The translations under genes and the position numbers were made by a program. The notes beneath the pieces were generated by a model, which was given only the letters and a program-made list of their open reading frames with translations, made no database searches and was not told the DNA's origin. 64,000 nt of DNA from the NCBI GenBank assembly GCA_934463035.1, contig CAKSIG010000001.1, positions 283,876 to 347,875 of the forward strand, in the 5' to 3' direction. Every line of letters starts with the position of its first letter. The stretch's first letter is position 1. Source of the DNA: an uncultured Eubacteriales bacterium (GTDB lineage: Bacteria; Bacillota; Clostridia; Oscillospirales; Acutalibacteraceae). Below are positions 16,743 to 25,068 of the stretch, piece by piece.

Positions 16743-17808
16743 AAAATTCCTCCGCAAACCCTTCGGCAAACTGCGTCAGCGCCGAAAAATCCATTGCCTC
16801 GGCATAGTATTTTTCAAGCTCGTCGTGAACCGATTTCGCCTGCGCCATTACGGACGCCGCCGAAAGCAATATATCTTTTTTGAGCTTGGCGTTGAATTTC
16901 AGTCTTCCCCTGCTGTTGTGGAGCTTGTTACTGCTTACAAACCTTCTTGAATGAACGCGCCGAGTCCGCACGTCAAAATCCATATATCTGTTTTCGGTTA
17001 CAACGGCAAAGGAAAGCTCGGGTATTAATATGTGGTCGATAATGTCGTTCGGCATAAACGGATTTCTGAGCGTTATAACGTCATATCCGCAGCCGAGCGC
17101 ATAGTTTCGCACTATTTCGTTTATTATCGCCGACACGCTCGAATATTCATCTGAAATTACGGCGATATTTTCGTAACTGCCGCTTACCGTTTTTGGATAC
17201 GATACCACTCCGAGCGGCGTTACCCCCTGTATGAACCTTTTTTGCTCTATACCCGTTCCCGTGCGGACGGGTATATTTTTTTTGCAGAGCGAAAAGGCAT
17301 AATTAACGGTATGCGCCTTGTCGGTGCAGGCGGAGGCGGTCTTTAAATCGTCCGACATAATTTTTCCGTAAGCCGCAAGATAGCCCGACGCCGTTCGGTG
17401 GAGCCTTTTGTTTTCGTCGGTAAGCTCGGTTATCTCTTTTCTGTTTTCCCGCAGCATTTCGGGGTTCCAGAATTTTCCGAAATCAAGCAGATTTTCACAT
17501 ACTCCGGGATATTTCGGCTCTACCGTATGCGGCGAGGTTCCGTCTAAAAACACCGTTTTCAGCTCGGGTATAATAACGCCGTCAAGCGAATTGGGGTCAG
17601 ATGTGCAGGGGCAAAGCTCCGCCGAAAGACCGTTGTTATCGGCATTAACAGCCATAAACTTCAAAAATGAGGATTTTCCCGTCCCGGGTCCGCCTTTAAT
17701 TATGTAAGCAGTCCAACCGTTTTGCGGGTCGTAACAGCCGTCAAACGCCGAATAAAATCCCGCAGCGGAATTTGCGGCTAAAAAATACTTTTTATTTAAG
17801 GTCTCCAT
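16723..17808 (-). CDS. P-loop ATPase of unknown function (PRK06851-like)
   Basis: A 361-residue protein conserved in Clostridia and bacilli, with a role I cannot name. Walker A is GGPGTGKS (39-46). A second P-loop is not evident; the second half contains 'CGYDVITLRNPFMPNDIIDHILIPELSFAVVTENRY', which resembles the first-half pattern 'LDGVIIPELKTVFLDGT', suggesting an internal duplication of the nucleotide-binding fold with the second P-loop lost or degenerate. It may bind nucleotide only at the N-terminal site. The gene converges on recG with a 20-bp overlap, and is divergent from rnpB. Confidence 0.7.
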   Translation of the reverse strand: METLNKKYFLAANSAAGFYSAFDGCYDPQNGWTAYIIKGGPGTGKSSFLKFMAVNADNNGLSAELCPCTSDPNSLDGVIIPELKTVFLDGTSPHTVEPKYPGVCENLLDFGKFWNPEMLRENRKEITELTDENKRLHRTASGYLAAYGKIMSDDLKTASACTDKAHTVNYAFSLCKKNIPVRTGTGIEQKRFIQGVTPLGVVSYPKTVSGSYENIAVISDEYSSVSAIINEIVRNYALGCGYDVITLRNPFMPNDIIDHILIPELSFAVVTENRYMDFDVRTRRVHSRRFVSSNKLHNSRGRLKFNAKLKKDILLSAASVMAQAKSVHDELEKYYAEAMDFSALTQFAEGFAEEFFTSRGF

Positions 17809-17848
17809 AACTCGCCCTCCCGTAATATCCTATTCCGATAAAAAAATT

Positions 17849-17877
17849 TTGACACAGCGGGGTTTTTGTGGTAAAAT
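17849..17877 (+). promoter_or_regulatory. Sigma-A promoter of rnpB
   Basis: TTGACA (17849-17854), 17-base spacer, TAAAAT (17872-17877). The RNase P RNA 5' strand of P1 begins 7 bases later, at the expected transcription start. Confidence 0.87.
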
Positions 17878-17883
17878 CTGTTG

Positions 17884-18209
17884 GAGTCGGTCAGACGGTT
17901 GCGTATAGAAATATATGAGGAAAGTCCGAGCCCCATAGGGCAGAATAGCGGCTAACGGCCGCCGAGGGTGACCTTAGGGAAAGTGCAACAGAGATATACC
18001 GCCGTATTTATACGGTAAGGGTGGAAAGGCGAGGTAAGAGCTCACCGATCTTTGCGGGGACGCAGAGATCCTGTAAACCCTATTCGGAGCAACGCTGACT
18101 GCGGCGATACACCTGCCCGGTGTGCCGCGAAAAGCGGCTTGAACGTCGGAGCAATCCGCCGTCGAGATAGATAACCGTCCGCGACAGAACTCGGCTTACC
18201 GACCGACTC
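17884..18209 (+). ncRNA. rnpB: RNase P catalytic RNA (class A)
   Basis: The ribozyme that matures tRNA 5' ends. The terminal helix P1 is GAGTCGGTC (17884-17892) paired with GACCGACTC (18201-18209). The universal CR-I block 'GAGGAAAGTCCGAGCCCC' starts at about 17917, and the CR-V partner 'GACAGAACTCGGCTTAC' lies near 18182. The P-helix with 'GGGAAAGTGCAACAGAGA' near 17976 is also characteristic. About 326 nt is a normal length. It is preceded by a consensus promoter. No strong terminator separates it from the next gene, 27 bp downstream. Confidence 0.96.
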
Positions 18210-18236
18210 ATTTTAATAAAAATAACGGGGTATTTA

Positions 18237-19652
18237 ATGGAAAACTTGCAAAAAATCAAAGAGAAGACCGTTGCGGCGTTTAAAACGGCAGTCTCTTTTG
18301 TTTCGGCACATAAAATCGCTTCGGCGGTAACGGCGGCAGTCGCTTTGGCATTAGCGGCTGTCATCATTTTGGTAACGGCTTTGCAGTCTGCCGCAAAACG
18401 CAAGGCAAACGCGGATATATCTTCCGATGTTTCTTCCGAGCCGTCAGTCAGCTCGCAGGAGGTTGTTTCTTCCGAGCCCGAACCCGAACCGATACCCGAG
18501 CCTGAGCCTGCGCCTTCGGCGGCTCCCGCTCCCAAGCCGAAAAAAGCGGCTGTTCCTGCGGTTCAGGCGCCGTCAGTTCCTGTCGGAACCGATTTTAAAT
18601 ACAATTCAAATATGAGTCCCGATAATAATGTGTTTCTGGACGCATTGGTTTACACGGGCTACAATCTTCAAGCACAGCGCAACAGCGGTCTTATGTGGGC
18701 TTCGGGCAACAATTACGTGCTTTGCTCCCGCAAAAAGGGACTCGGCTGGCTTTCAAAAATAACCTACGGCGGCGGAAGCACGGGATACGAGACCGTGAAC
18801 GGCAAGCCCGACATACATACTTTTGAAAGAAAGGGACTTGTCTGCGCCACCTACGTTACATACGTTTATTTCAACTATTTGCCCAACGTCGCGGGGATAG
18901 ACACGTCTTCACTCCCCCGTCCCGAGCGCTCGTATGACGCGAACAGCTGGTACAACGCCGCTTTGCAATGGGTAAATCGGGGATATTCAAGGTTTATAAA
19001 CTTTTCGGCGAATGACGGCGGCAGCGTTACGCGCGATATTTCTTTCAAGCCGTCCGAAAGCATACCGATAGGCTCAATTATGTGTATGCAGGATTGGTAC
19101 AACCGCAACGGTCACTGCACCCACGTTTCGATATACGCGGGTTACGCGGGCGGATACCATTGGGTGACCCACGTGGGCAACGCAAACGGACCCGAATTTT
19201 GCGCTATGGAGCGTATGAACCGCAAGCCCGACCCGCAATGGCCGCTCAAAATAATCACACCGCCGTCCAACATCAGATTTTCGGCGTCGGTCGAAGCATA
19301 TATTACCGACCAAAACGGCGCGCCTATGCAGGGCATTCCCGTATCGGTCAAAAATCTTGCAAACGGAAATATATCCGAGCTTGGCGTTACCGACGCAAAC
19401 GGTTATATTTCAGGCGACGGATATTCCTACGGCGAACATCAGATAATACAGGGCGTGCCGTCGGGTTATACCTGTGACGCCGCCGCTGTAAACGTGAGAT
19501 TTACAACGCAAAATAACAGTATGACAACCGTCAGGTTCACCAACACCTTGATTCCTCCCCCTGAACCCGAACCGATACCCGAACCCGAGCCGCCGCAGGA
19601 GAGCGAACCTCCCGCCGAATCGGGCAACGGCTCGCAAAGCGAAATTTCATAA
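18237..19652 (+). CDS. Secreted NlpC/P60-like cell-wall protein with prealbumin-like domain
   Basis: A 471-residue surface protein. One membrane segment (about 28-50) anchors it, followed by a Ser/Glu-Pro-rich spacer ('EPEPEPIPEPEPAP'). The catalytic-like domain (about 130-340) has a cysteine-peptidase look: C203 in 'KGLVCATYVTYVYF' at a helix start and His in 'HCTHVSIYAGY' (296) and 'YHWVTHVGN' (308), as in NlpC/P60 or CHAP amidases. Residues 347-437 form a Cna-B/SpaA-like beta domain ('SVEAYITDQNGAPMQGIPVSV...GVTDANGYI'). The protein ends with a second Pro-Glu repeat and no LPXTG. It probably cleaves peptidoglycan cross-peptides. The promoter may be rnpB read-through or weak local. Confidence 0.75.
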   Translation: MENLQKIKEKTVAAFKTAVSFVSAHKIASAVTAAVALALAAVIILVTALQSAAKRKANADISSDVSSEPSVSSQEVVSSEPEPEPIPEPEPAPSAAPAPKPKKAAVPAVQAPSVPVGTDFKYNSNMSPDNNVFLDALVYTGYNLQAQRNSGLMWASGNNYVLCSRKKGLGWLSKITYGGGSTGYETVNGKPDIHTFERKGLVCATYVTYVYFNYLPNVAGIDTSSLPRPERSYDANSWYNAALQWVNRGYSRFINFSANDGGSVTRDISFKPSESIPIGSIMCMQDWYNRNGHCTHVSIYAGYAGGYHWVTHVGNANGPEFCAMERMNRKPDPQWPLKIITPPSNIRFSASVEAYITDQNGAPMQGIPVSVKNLANGNISELGVTDANGYISGDGYSYGEHQIIQGVPSGYTCDAAAVNVRFTTQNNSMTTVRFTNTLIPPPEPEPIPEPEPPQESEPPAESGNGSQSEIS

Positions 19653-19658
19653 ATAAAA

Positions 19659-19703
19659 AATTCGGCAAAAGCATTTATCGTTTGCTTTCGCCGAATTTTT
19701 ATT
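19659..19703 (+). terminator. Hairpin terminator after the NlpC-like gene
   Basis: AATTCGGCAAAAGC (19659-19672) pairs with GCTTTCGCCGAATT (19684-19697), 13 of 14 positions, followed by TTTATTTA. Confidence 0.85.
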
Positions 19704-19730
19704 TATTAGCGGATAAATTAAAGTTTTAAG

Positions 19731-19770
19731 CGGCAGATACCCACCATTTTTCATAGGGGAGTATCTGCCG
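19731..19770 (-). terminator. Hairpin terminator after hsp20
   Basis: CGGCAGATAC (19731-19740) and GTATCTGCCG (19761-19770) form a perfect 10-bp stem with inner pairing, directly after the hsp20 stop on the minus strand. The downstream sequence is AT-rich but the T tract is modest. Confidence 0.65.
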
Positions 19771-19776
19771 TCCTAT

Positions 19777-20232
19777 TTATTCAATTTCAAGGCGGTGGGA
19801 CGCGGGAATTTCTTTGTCCTTCTTCGGCATTGTCAGCTTCAAAACGCCGTCCTCGTATTTCGCCTTTATTTCGTCGGTCTTTACACCCGACACGTCAAAC
19901 TGACGGCTGTATGAACCGTAGGAACGCTCGCAGCGAATGTACTTGCCTTTCTTATCCTTTTCCTCGTGTTCCGAATGGCGCTCGGCGCTGACGGTGAGCA
20001 AATCGCCGTTTATGTCGAGCTTAATGTCCTTTTTATCAAACCCGGGCAGATCGGCTTCAAGCAGATAACTGTCGCCGTTATCGGTAATATCGGTCTTAAA
20101 TTCCGCTAAGGAATCGTTTTCAAACAGCGAAAACGGATTGGTAAAGAAGTTTTTTTCAAATTCGTCCATAGCACGGAACGGGTTATAATTTAAAGCGTGG
20201 TTTTTGCGTTCATAAGGTCTCATTTCAAACAT
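19777..20232 (-). CDS. Small heat-shock protein (Hsp20/alpha-crystallin)
   Basis: A 151-residue ATP-independent holdase chaperone. After a variable N-arm ('FRAMDEFEKNFFTNPFS') comes the alpha-crystallin domain (about residues 42-140) with 'KTDITDNGDSYLLEADLPGFDKKDIKLDINGD', 'YGSYSRQFDVSGVKTDEIKAKYEDGVLKLTMPK', where 'GVLKLTMPK' is the family hallmark. A GGAGG site precedes the ATG. A CIRCE element lies 212 bp upstream, which is unusual for hsp20 but indicates HrcA heat-shock control. A 170-nt leader with a short reading frame and stems separates the two. Confidence 0.95.
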   Translation of the reverse strand: MFEMRPYERKNHALNYNPFRAMDEFEKNFFTNPFSLFENDSLAEFKTDITDNGDSYLLEADLPGFDKKDIKLDINGDLLTVSAERHSEHEEKDKKGKYIRCERSYGSYSRQFDVSGVKTDEIKAKYEDGVLKLTMPKKDKEIPASHRLEIE

Positions 20233-20276
20233 AATAAAAATCCTCCGAAAATTTTATTTTCCGATTCATTTTTTAT

Positions 20277-20336
20277 TTACTTTCCGACTGAATCGGAGAT
20301 CGGAACGCTTTCGGTAATCAATTTACATTGACCCAT
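20277..20336 (-). CDS. Possible 19-codon leader reading frame upstream of hsp20
   Basis: A short frame, MGQCKLITESVPISDSVGK, starts 7 bases after AAGAAGGTG on the minus strand, inside the hsp20 leader. The ribosome site is good and the frame closes with TAA about 45 bases before the hsp20 start. Part of it can pair with itself (CCGATTCA near 20261 and TGAATCGG near 20289). It may be a leader peptide or just part of a structured leader; no homologue is known to me. Confidence 0.3.
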   Translation of the reverse strand: MGQCKLITESVPISDSVGK

Positions 20337-20443
20337 CGGCGGTCACCTTCTTACGTTTTATATGTCTTTTTCCTTTCGACGATTATATTATATGCGCACT
20401 TATTGCATATTTTATTATTCTTTTATGAACATTTTGTAAACAA

Positions 20444-20470
20444 TTAGCACTCTCACAAAGAGAGTGCTAA
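20444..20470. promoter_or_regulatory. CIRCE element (HrcA operator)
   Basis: A perfect CIRCE inverted repeat, TTAGCACTC-N9-GAGTGCTAA. This is the HrcA repressor site that controls groESL and dnaK operons in Firmicutes. It lies just after the AraC gene stop and upstream of hsp20. A plausible hsp20 -35/-10 pair (TTTACA at 20440-20435, TAATAA 17 bases on) starts directly next to it on the minus strand. Confidence 0.93.
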
Positions 20471-21301
20471 TTATCTGTTTTTCTCATATTTTTGCTTGTA
20501 TTTTTTCGGTGTGATGCCGAAAAAATGCGTAAAATCGGAAATAAAGTGCGAACAGTCTGAAAAGCCCGCTCCGTCCGACGCCTGCTGAACCGTTCTGCCG
20601 CTTTTAAGAGCCGACGCCGCCGAATTCAGTCGGCATTCCTTTAAAAATCTTTTGGGGGACTTACCGAAACAGCTTGAAAAGTGCCTTTCAAGCGTATTTA
20701 TGCTGACATTTGCCATAGCCGCTATATCGGTTATGTATATCTGCTGCCTGTAATTCTTCGATATGAAATCGACCGCAAGGCTGACATCGTCGGGCAAAAC
20801 CGTCGCCGCAGTTTCGAGTTTTGAATCAGCCGAGCCAAGCAAATTTAAAAAAGCAAACAGTGCCGCCGAATTTTCAAGACCGTCACAGCCGTTTTCAAGC
20901 AATTTTCCAAGCAAGGCTTCAACCTGTTCCAGCTCGTCGGCGTTGAGATTTTTATAAACAACGCCGTCGGGCGCGTCTTTAAAAAGCTGTTTTCCTATCC
21001 AATCGTCACGCTTAAAGGCGGCGGTTATCCAATAATGTCCGTGCGGCGAACGCCTGTTGTTATAGGCGCAGTTGTGCATAATTTCGGGGGCTATGATAAG
21101 CACGCTGCCGCGCTTTATGCGGTAAACGCGCCGTTCAATAATAAAGCACACGTCGCCCGACAGATTTATGTAAATCTCGGTCTTGTTGTGCGAATGAGGC
21201 AGGTCGTCCTCATAATCGCACACGCCGCCGGGTTTTACACAGCAAAGATTAAATACAAATTCGGGAATTTTCGGAAAATTGATTGAAGAATTACATACCA
21301 T
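20471..21301 (-). CDS. AraC-family regulator divergent from GH36 alpha-galactosidase
   Basis: A 276-residue transcription factor with an N-terminal cupin-like sugar-sensing domain ('LPHSHNKTEIYINLSGDV...RVYRIKRGSVLIIAPEIMH', about 35-80) and a C-terminal double helix-turn-helix AraC domain (about 180-276: 'ITDIAAMANVSINTLERHF' and 'VQQASDGAGFSDCSHFISDF'). The ATG at 21301, 8 bases after GGTGGG, is preferred to the upstream GTG at 21313. It is transcribed away from the GH36 gene and most likely activates it in response to a galactoside. Tandem sites with 21-bp spacing lie in the shared promoter region. Confidence 0.9.
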   Translation of the reverse strand: MVCNSSINFPKIPEFVFNLCCVKPGGVCDYEDDLPHSHNKTEIYINLSGDVCFIIERRVYRIKRGSVLIIAPEIMHNCAYNNRRSPHGHYWITAAFKRDDWIGKQLFKDAPDGVVYKNLNADELEQVEALLGKLLENGCDGLENSAALFAFLNLLGSADSKLETAATVLPDDVSLAVDFISKNYRQQIYITDIAAMANVSINTLERHFSSCFGKSPKRFLKECRLNSAASALKSGRTVQQASDGAGFSDCSHFISDFTHFFGITPKKYKQKYEKNR

Positions 21302-21319
21302 AGTATCACCCACCCAGCA

Positions 21320-21354
21320 TTATGGTGATTATATCATATTTTGTGGTGAAAATA
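21320..21354 (+). promoter_or_regulatory. Candidate tandem AraC-type operator upstream of GH36
   Basis: TTATGGTGATTATA (21320-21333) and TTGTGGTGAAAATA (21341-21354) are direct repeats matching at 11 of 14 bases and spaced 21 bp, two helical turns, as in many AraC-family activator sites. They sit 62-96 bp before the GH36 start codon. Confidence 0.45.
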
Positions 21355-21415
21355 AACTATTAATCGCTATTTTATCGTGATATTATTGCATTGTAATAAA
21401 TCGACGGAGGCAGTT

Positions 21416-23401
21416 ATGAACAATCGGTATGAAATAGGAAAAAACTGTTTTTCTTTTAAAATTGACGGAGCCGCACAGGATTTAAAAGCCGCTCACACTA
21501 AAACCGTCACTGACGGCAGCACGGTGACGGATATTTACGAGTTCGGCAGTATCCGCGTAACAAACGTTAAAAAATACTATGACGGATTTGACAGCATAGA
21601 GTGGGTCAACTACTTTGAAAACACAGGCGATACTGCCTCCCCGATAATTTCGGATATTTTCGATGCGGACATATCCCTGCCGCTCGGCGATTTTGAAGAA
21701 ATACCGCGCTCACGGTGGTCTTGGTCGCCGAAAAAAGAAAACGCCCTTGCGGTATATACGCCGACAGGGTCAAGCCACGGCGCATCGGACTTTGAATGTC
21801 TTACAGGAAAATTCCTTAACGCAAAAATGACAAATTGGCTGACGGGCGACGGCGAGCTTTTCTTTGAAAGCAAAACGGGACGTTCGTCGGATACGGACAC
21901 CGCGCCGTTTTTCAACCTTAATAATGCAAACGCCGACTTAGGGGTTGTTGCGGCGGTCGGTTGGTCGGGCTGTTGGAAATGCAGTATAACCCGAAAAGGC
22001 AATACCATCAGCTTTAAATCGGGTATACGCGAAGCAAAATTCCGTTTGTTGCCGAACGAAAAACTGCGCACCTCCTCCGTGACTTTTATGTTTTATAAGT
22101 CTGACCTTTCAGAGTCAGTAAATAAATGGCGCCGCTTTGTAAAAGCGGTATATTCGCCTGCCGCGATAACCGCGAACTCGGCTTTGCTCCCATTTTGCGC
22201 GGGTATCTGGGGCGGTATGAGCACAAAAAGCTGTCTTGAAAGGCTTGACCTTATCAACCGTAACGGACTGCCGTTTAACTATATTTGGATGGACGCAGGC
22301 TGGTTCGGAGACTCAAACACCGAATCGCCGAACGAATATGAGGGCGATTGGTACTCCACCACAGGCGACTGGTCGGTAAACTCCTACCGCCATCCCGACG
22401 GACTTAAAGAGGTATCCGCCGCAGTAAAAGCGTCAGGCAGAAAATTTTTGCTTTGGTTTGAGCCTGAACGCGCGGTCTGCACGTCAAAAACCGCAAAGGA
22501 ACACCCCGAATATTTTCTTGACCCGAACGACGGCAGTAACTGTCTGCTCCTGAACCTCGGCGACGAAAAGGCTTGGAATTACTGCTTTGATACAATTTCA
22601 GAATATATTGAAAAACTTGACCTTTCAGTTTTGAGGATAGATTTTAACATAAATCCTGCGCCTGCTTGGAAAGGCGCCGACAGCGCCGAACGAACAGGCA
22701 TTACGGAAATTAAATATATTAACGGGCTTTACAGGCTTTGGGACGGCTTTTTAAGCAAATTCCCGAATCTGCTTATAGACAATTGCGCAAGCGGCGGCAG
22801 AAGAATAGACATTGAAACAATGCGCCGCTCGGTTCCGCTTTGGCGAAACGACGCGCTTTGCCCCGCCGACCCCAACACCGATATTTTGCAGCAGGACGGA
22901 ATGAATTTCCCCGTATGGCTGCCCTATTCGGGAACGGGGTGCGGCAGAATAAAGTATGACACGTACCGTTTCCGCAGCGCCTTTGCCCCGATGCTTACCA
23001 CAAACTATTTTTATTCGGAGGCCGATATTGCCGACGAAAGCCCTGAATTTATCGGCTGGCTTAAAGCGCGGTGCAGTGAATATCTTAAATCGCAAAAATA
23101 TCTCGATAAGGATTATTATCCGCTTACCGACGCCACTTGTGACGGCGGTAATTGGTCGGCGGTTCAGTTTTACGACCCCGACAGCAATTCGGGAATTATT
23201 CAGATTTTCCGCAGAGAAAACTCGCCGTACTCAAACGCGGTGTTTGAGCTTAAAGGCTTAAAGCCCGAATGTACATACACGCTTTGCGACGCGGACAGTG
23301 GAATTGAAACAAGGCTGACGGGAAAAGAGCTTATGGGCGGTTTTAAAGCCGAATTGTCCGACAGGCGTTCGTCAAGACTGATTTTTTTCAATGGGGAGTA
23401 A
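21416..23401 (+). CDS. Alpha-galactosidase, GH36 family
   Basis: A 661-residue cytoplasmic (no signal peptide) hydrolase that removes terminal alpha-galactose from raffinose-family or galactomannan oligosaccharides. The ATG at 21416 follows CGGAGG at seven bases and is preferred over an in-frame GTG at 21377. Family motifs: 'FNYIWMDAGWFGD', 'RKFLLWFEPERAV', the nucleophile Asp409 in 'LRIDFN', and 'DNCASGGRRIDIE' carrying the acid/base region. The protein is slightly shorter than the 720-740 residue AgaA/RafA enzymes. A transporter of the EamA family follows 6 bp downstream in the same unit. Confidence 0.92.
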   Translation: MNNRYEIGKNCFSFKIDGAAQDLKAAHTKTVTDGSTVTDIYEFGSIRVTNVKKYYDGFDSIEWVNYFENTGDTASPIISDIFDADISLPLGDFEEIPRSRWSWSPKKENALAVYTPTGSSHGASDFECLTGKFLNAKMTNWLTGDGELFFESKTGRSSDTDTAPFFNLNNANADLGVVAAVGWSGCWKCSITRKGNTISFKSGIREAKFRLLPNEKLRTSSVTFMFYKSDLSESVNKWRRFVKAVYSPAAITANSALLPFCAGIWGGMSTKSCLERLDLINRNGLPFNYIWMDAGWFGDSNTESPNEYEGDWYSTTGDWSVNSYRHPDGLKEVSAAVKASGRKFLLWFEPERAVCTSKTAKEHPEYFLDPNDGSNCLLLNLGDEKAWNYCFDTISEYIEKLDLSVLRIDFNINPAPAWKGADSAERTGITEIKYINGLYRLWDGFLSKFPNLLIDNCASGGRRIDIETMRRSVPLWRNDALCPADPNTDILQQDGMNFPVWLPYSGTGCGRIKYDTYRFRSAFAPMLTTNYFYSEADIADESPEFIGWLKARCSEYLKSQKYLDKDYYPLTDATCDGGNWSAVQFYDPDSNSGIIQIFRRENSPYSNAVFELKGLKPECTYTLCDADSGIETRLTGKELMGGFKAELSDRRSSRLIFFNGE

Positions 23402-23407
23402 ATAAAA

Positions 23408-24319
23408 ATGAATTTGCAAATCTATCTGCTTTTGGCTGTGACCCTTGCGGCAGGGCTGTGCCTTAACGTTGTGAAAAACATTTTCTGCAAAAAATATCAG
23501 CGCAGCATTTCGGATACATATATGTACTCCGTAGTAAACGGCATTTTCGCCGTGCTTACCGTGGCGCTTATTTCGGGCGGAAAAATCTCGGTTTCGTCCG
23601 CAACGCTTTTTTACGCCGTTATTTACGGCTTAAATTGGGTATTGCTTGCGGTCGTTAATAATTTGGCTCTTAAAACGGGTCCGCTTTCCTATACCTCGGT
23701 CATAATTTCCCTTTCGCTGGTTATTCCGACCTTTTCGGGCTGGCTTTTTTGGAACGAAAAAATAAATGCGTTGCAGCTTATCGGAATAATATTTATGATA
23801 ATGTGCTTCGTTTTTTCAAACGAAAAAAGCGAGGACGATAAAAAAGCAAAGAAAATTTGGTATGTATATGTTGTGATCGCCTTTGTATCAAACGGGTTTT
23901 GCGGAATTATTCAAAAACTGCACCAATCTTCAAGCGGAGCCGAGGAAACAACGGGATTTGTGTTTACCGCTTTGCTGATTTCGGTAGTTATATCAACTCC
24001 GCTTATGCTGTTTTTTAAAGGCAAAGAAAGAAAAAAACGCCCGTCTGAAAGCTCGGAGAGTTTAAAGACGGACAGTAAGACTAAATATATCGTTCTGTTT
24101 TTGCTTTTGGCGGCGGGCGTATGCTCGGGTCTTGTAAATCAGATAAACCTATACCTTGTGGGCATTATGGACAGCGCTGTATTCTTCCCCGTAGTGAACG
24201 GCGGAAACCTTATACTGACAATGCTCCTTTCGGTCACGGCTTTCAAGGAAAAACCCACCTCAAAGCAATGGCTCGGTCTTGCGATGGGAATGACCGCAGT
24301 TATTATGCTGTGTCTCTGA
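23408..24319 (+). CDS. EamA/DMT-family transporter
   Basis: A 303-residue membrane protein with about ten helices and an internal repeat of the EamA domain: 'LALKTGPLSYTSVIISLSLVIPTFSGWLFWNEKINALQLIGI' in the first half and 'IMDSAVFFPVVNGGNLILTMLLSVTAFKEKPTSKQWLGL' in the second. Drug/metabolite transporters move small organic solutes. The ribosome site overlaps the GH36 stop codon, so it is cotranslated; a sugar or sugar-derived solute is a reasonable guess but not shown by the sequence. It ends 33 bp before the convergent methyltransferase gene. Confidence 0.85.
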   Translation: MNLQIYLLLAVTLAAGLCLNVVKNIFCKKYQRSISDTYMYSVVNGIFAVLTVALISGGKISVSSATLFYAVIYGLNWVLLAVVNNLALKTGPLSYTSVIISLSLVIPTFSGWLFWNEKINALQLIGIIFMIMCFVFSNEKSEDDKKAKKIWYVYVVIAFVSNGFCGIIQKLHQSSSGAEETTGFVFTALLISVVISTPLMLFFKGKERKKRPSESSESLKTDSKTKYIVLFLLLAAGVCSGLVNQINLYLVGIMDSAVFFPVVNGGNLILTMLLSVTAFKEKPTSKQWLGLAMGMTAVIMLCL

Positions 24320-24351
24320 TTTTGGTGCGACAGGATCCGAGACCGTCATGC

Positions 24352-25068
24352 CTATTTCTTCCTTAACACAATTTTGATAAAGTTAAGATATTTCCCCGCG
24401 CCCGCGTCCATTGATTTGCGGTCGCCTATCGCATATTCGTTGTCCTGAGCGAGCCAATCCGCCCAGACTTCATCGTTGCTTTCCATTTCTTCAACCGTTA
24501 TAAGCTCGGCGCCCCTGCACTTGCCCGTGACTGCGCGCCAATAGGTCGTGTCGCGCATATATTCAAGCTGTTCGGGCGTCCACGAAAGCAACAGTTCTTT
24601 TGGCAGATTATCGTGGCAGTCCTTTTTCATACCGGGTATTGAAATGTAGATATAACCTCCGCTTTTTACAAACGGCAGCAGCTTATCGTCAAGATAATTT
24701 TCGTCGCGCCCGAAATAGTTGTAGGAGTCGGTCGTAACGACCGCGTCAAAAAAATCCTTTTCAAACGGCAGGTCGGTCGCGTCCGCCTTTACGGGAATAA
24801 TTTTATCGCGGTCTACCCCCATACTGTCAAAAAATTTTCGGTTTTCGTCAGGGTCGCTCCAAAGGTCGGCGGCGTAAACCTTAAAACCGTATTCCTTGGC
24901 AAGAAACACACTTGTGAGTCCCTGTCCGCTCCCGAGGTCGCAGACGACTGCGCCCTCGGGAATTTTGTTGTTAATTAAAAGTTCTTCTTCGAGTTTTATC
25001 GGGTTCGGTCCCATAATTTTAGCCATTAATTCGGGTGTGTTGTATTTTTCGCTTTTAATATATTTCAT
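24352..25068 (-). CDS. SAM-dependent methyltransferase
   Basis: A 238-residue class I methyltransferase. Motif I is 'VVCDLGSGQGLTSVFLAKEYG' (about residues 39-59), motif II 'VYAADLWSD', and 'PFEKDFFDAVVTTDSYNYFG' (about 98-117) is the post-I acidic region. The substrate is not evident; similar proteins paired with TetR regulators methylate small molecules or toxic compounds. It overlaps the tetR gene by four bases (ATGA), so both are one unit under the palindromic promoter at 25681-25729. Confidence 0.85.
   Translation of the reverse strand: MKYIKSEKYNTPELMAKIMGPNPIKLEEELLINNKIPEGAVVCDLGSGQGLTSVFLAKEYGFKVYAADLWSDPDENRKFFDSMGVDRDKIIPVKADATDLPFEKDFFDAVVTTDSYNYFGRDENYLDDKLLPFVKSGGYIYISIPGMKKDCHDNLPKELLLSWTPEQLEYMRDTTYWRAVTGKCRGAELITVEEMESNDEVWADWLAQDNEYAIGDRKSMDAGAGKYLNFIKIVLRKK

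Noticed and set aside
18080..18535. 151-codon leftward frame across the 3' end of rnpB and the start of the NlpC-like gene
   Set aside because: Low-complexity Gly/Ser/Glu product opposite the Pro-Glu repeat; overlaps a structural RNA.
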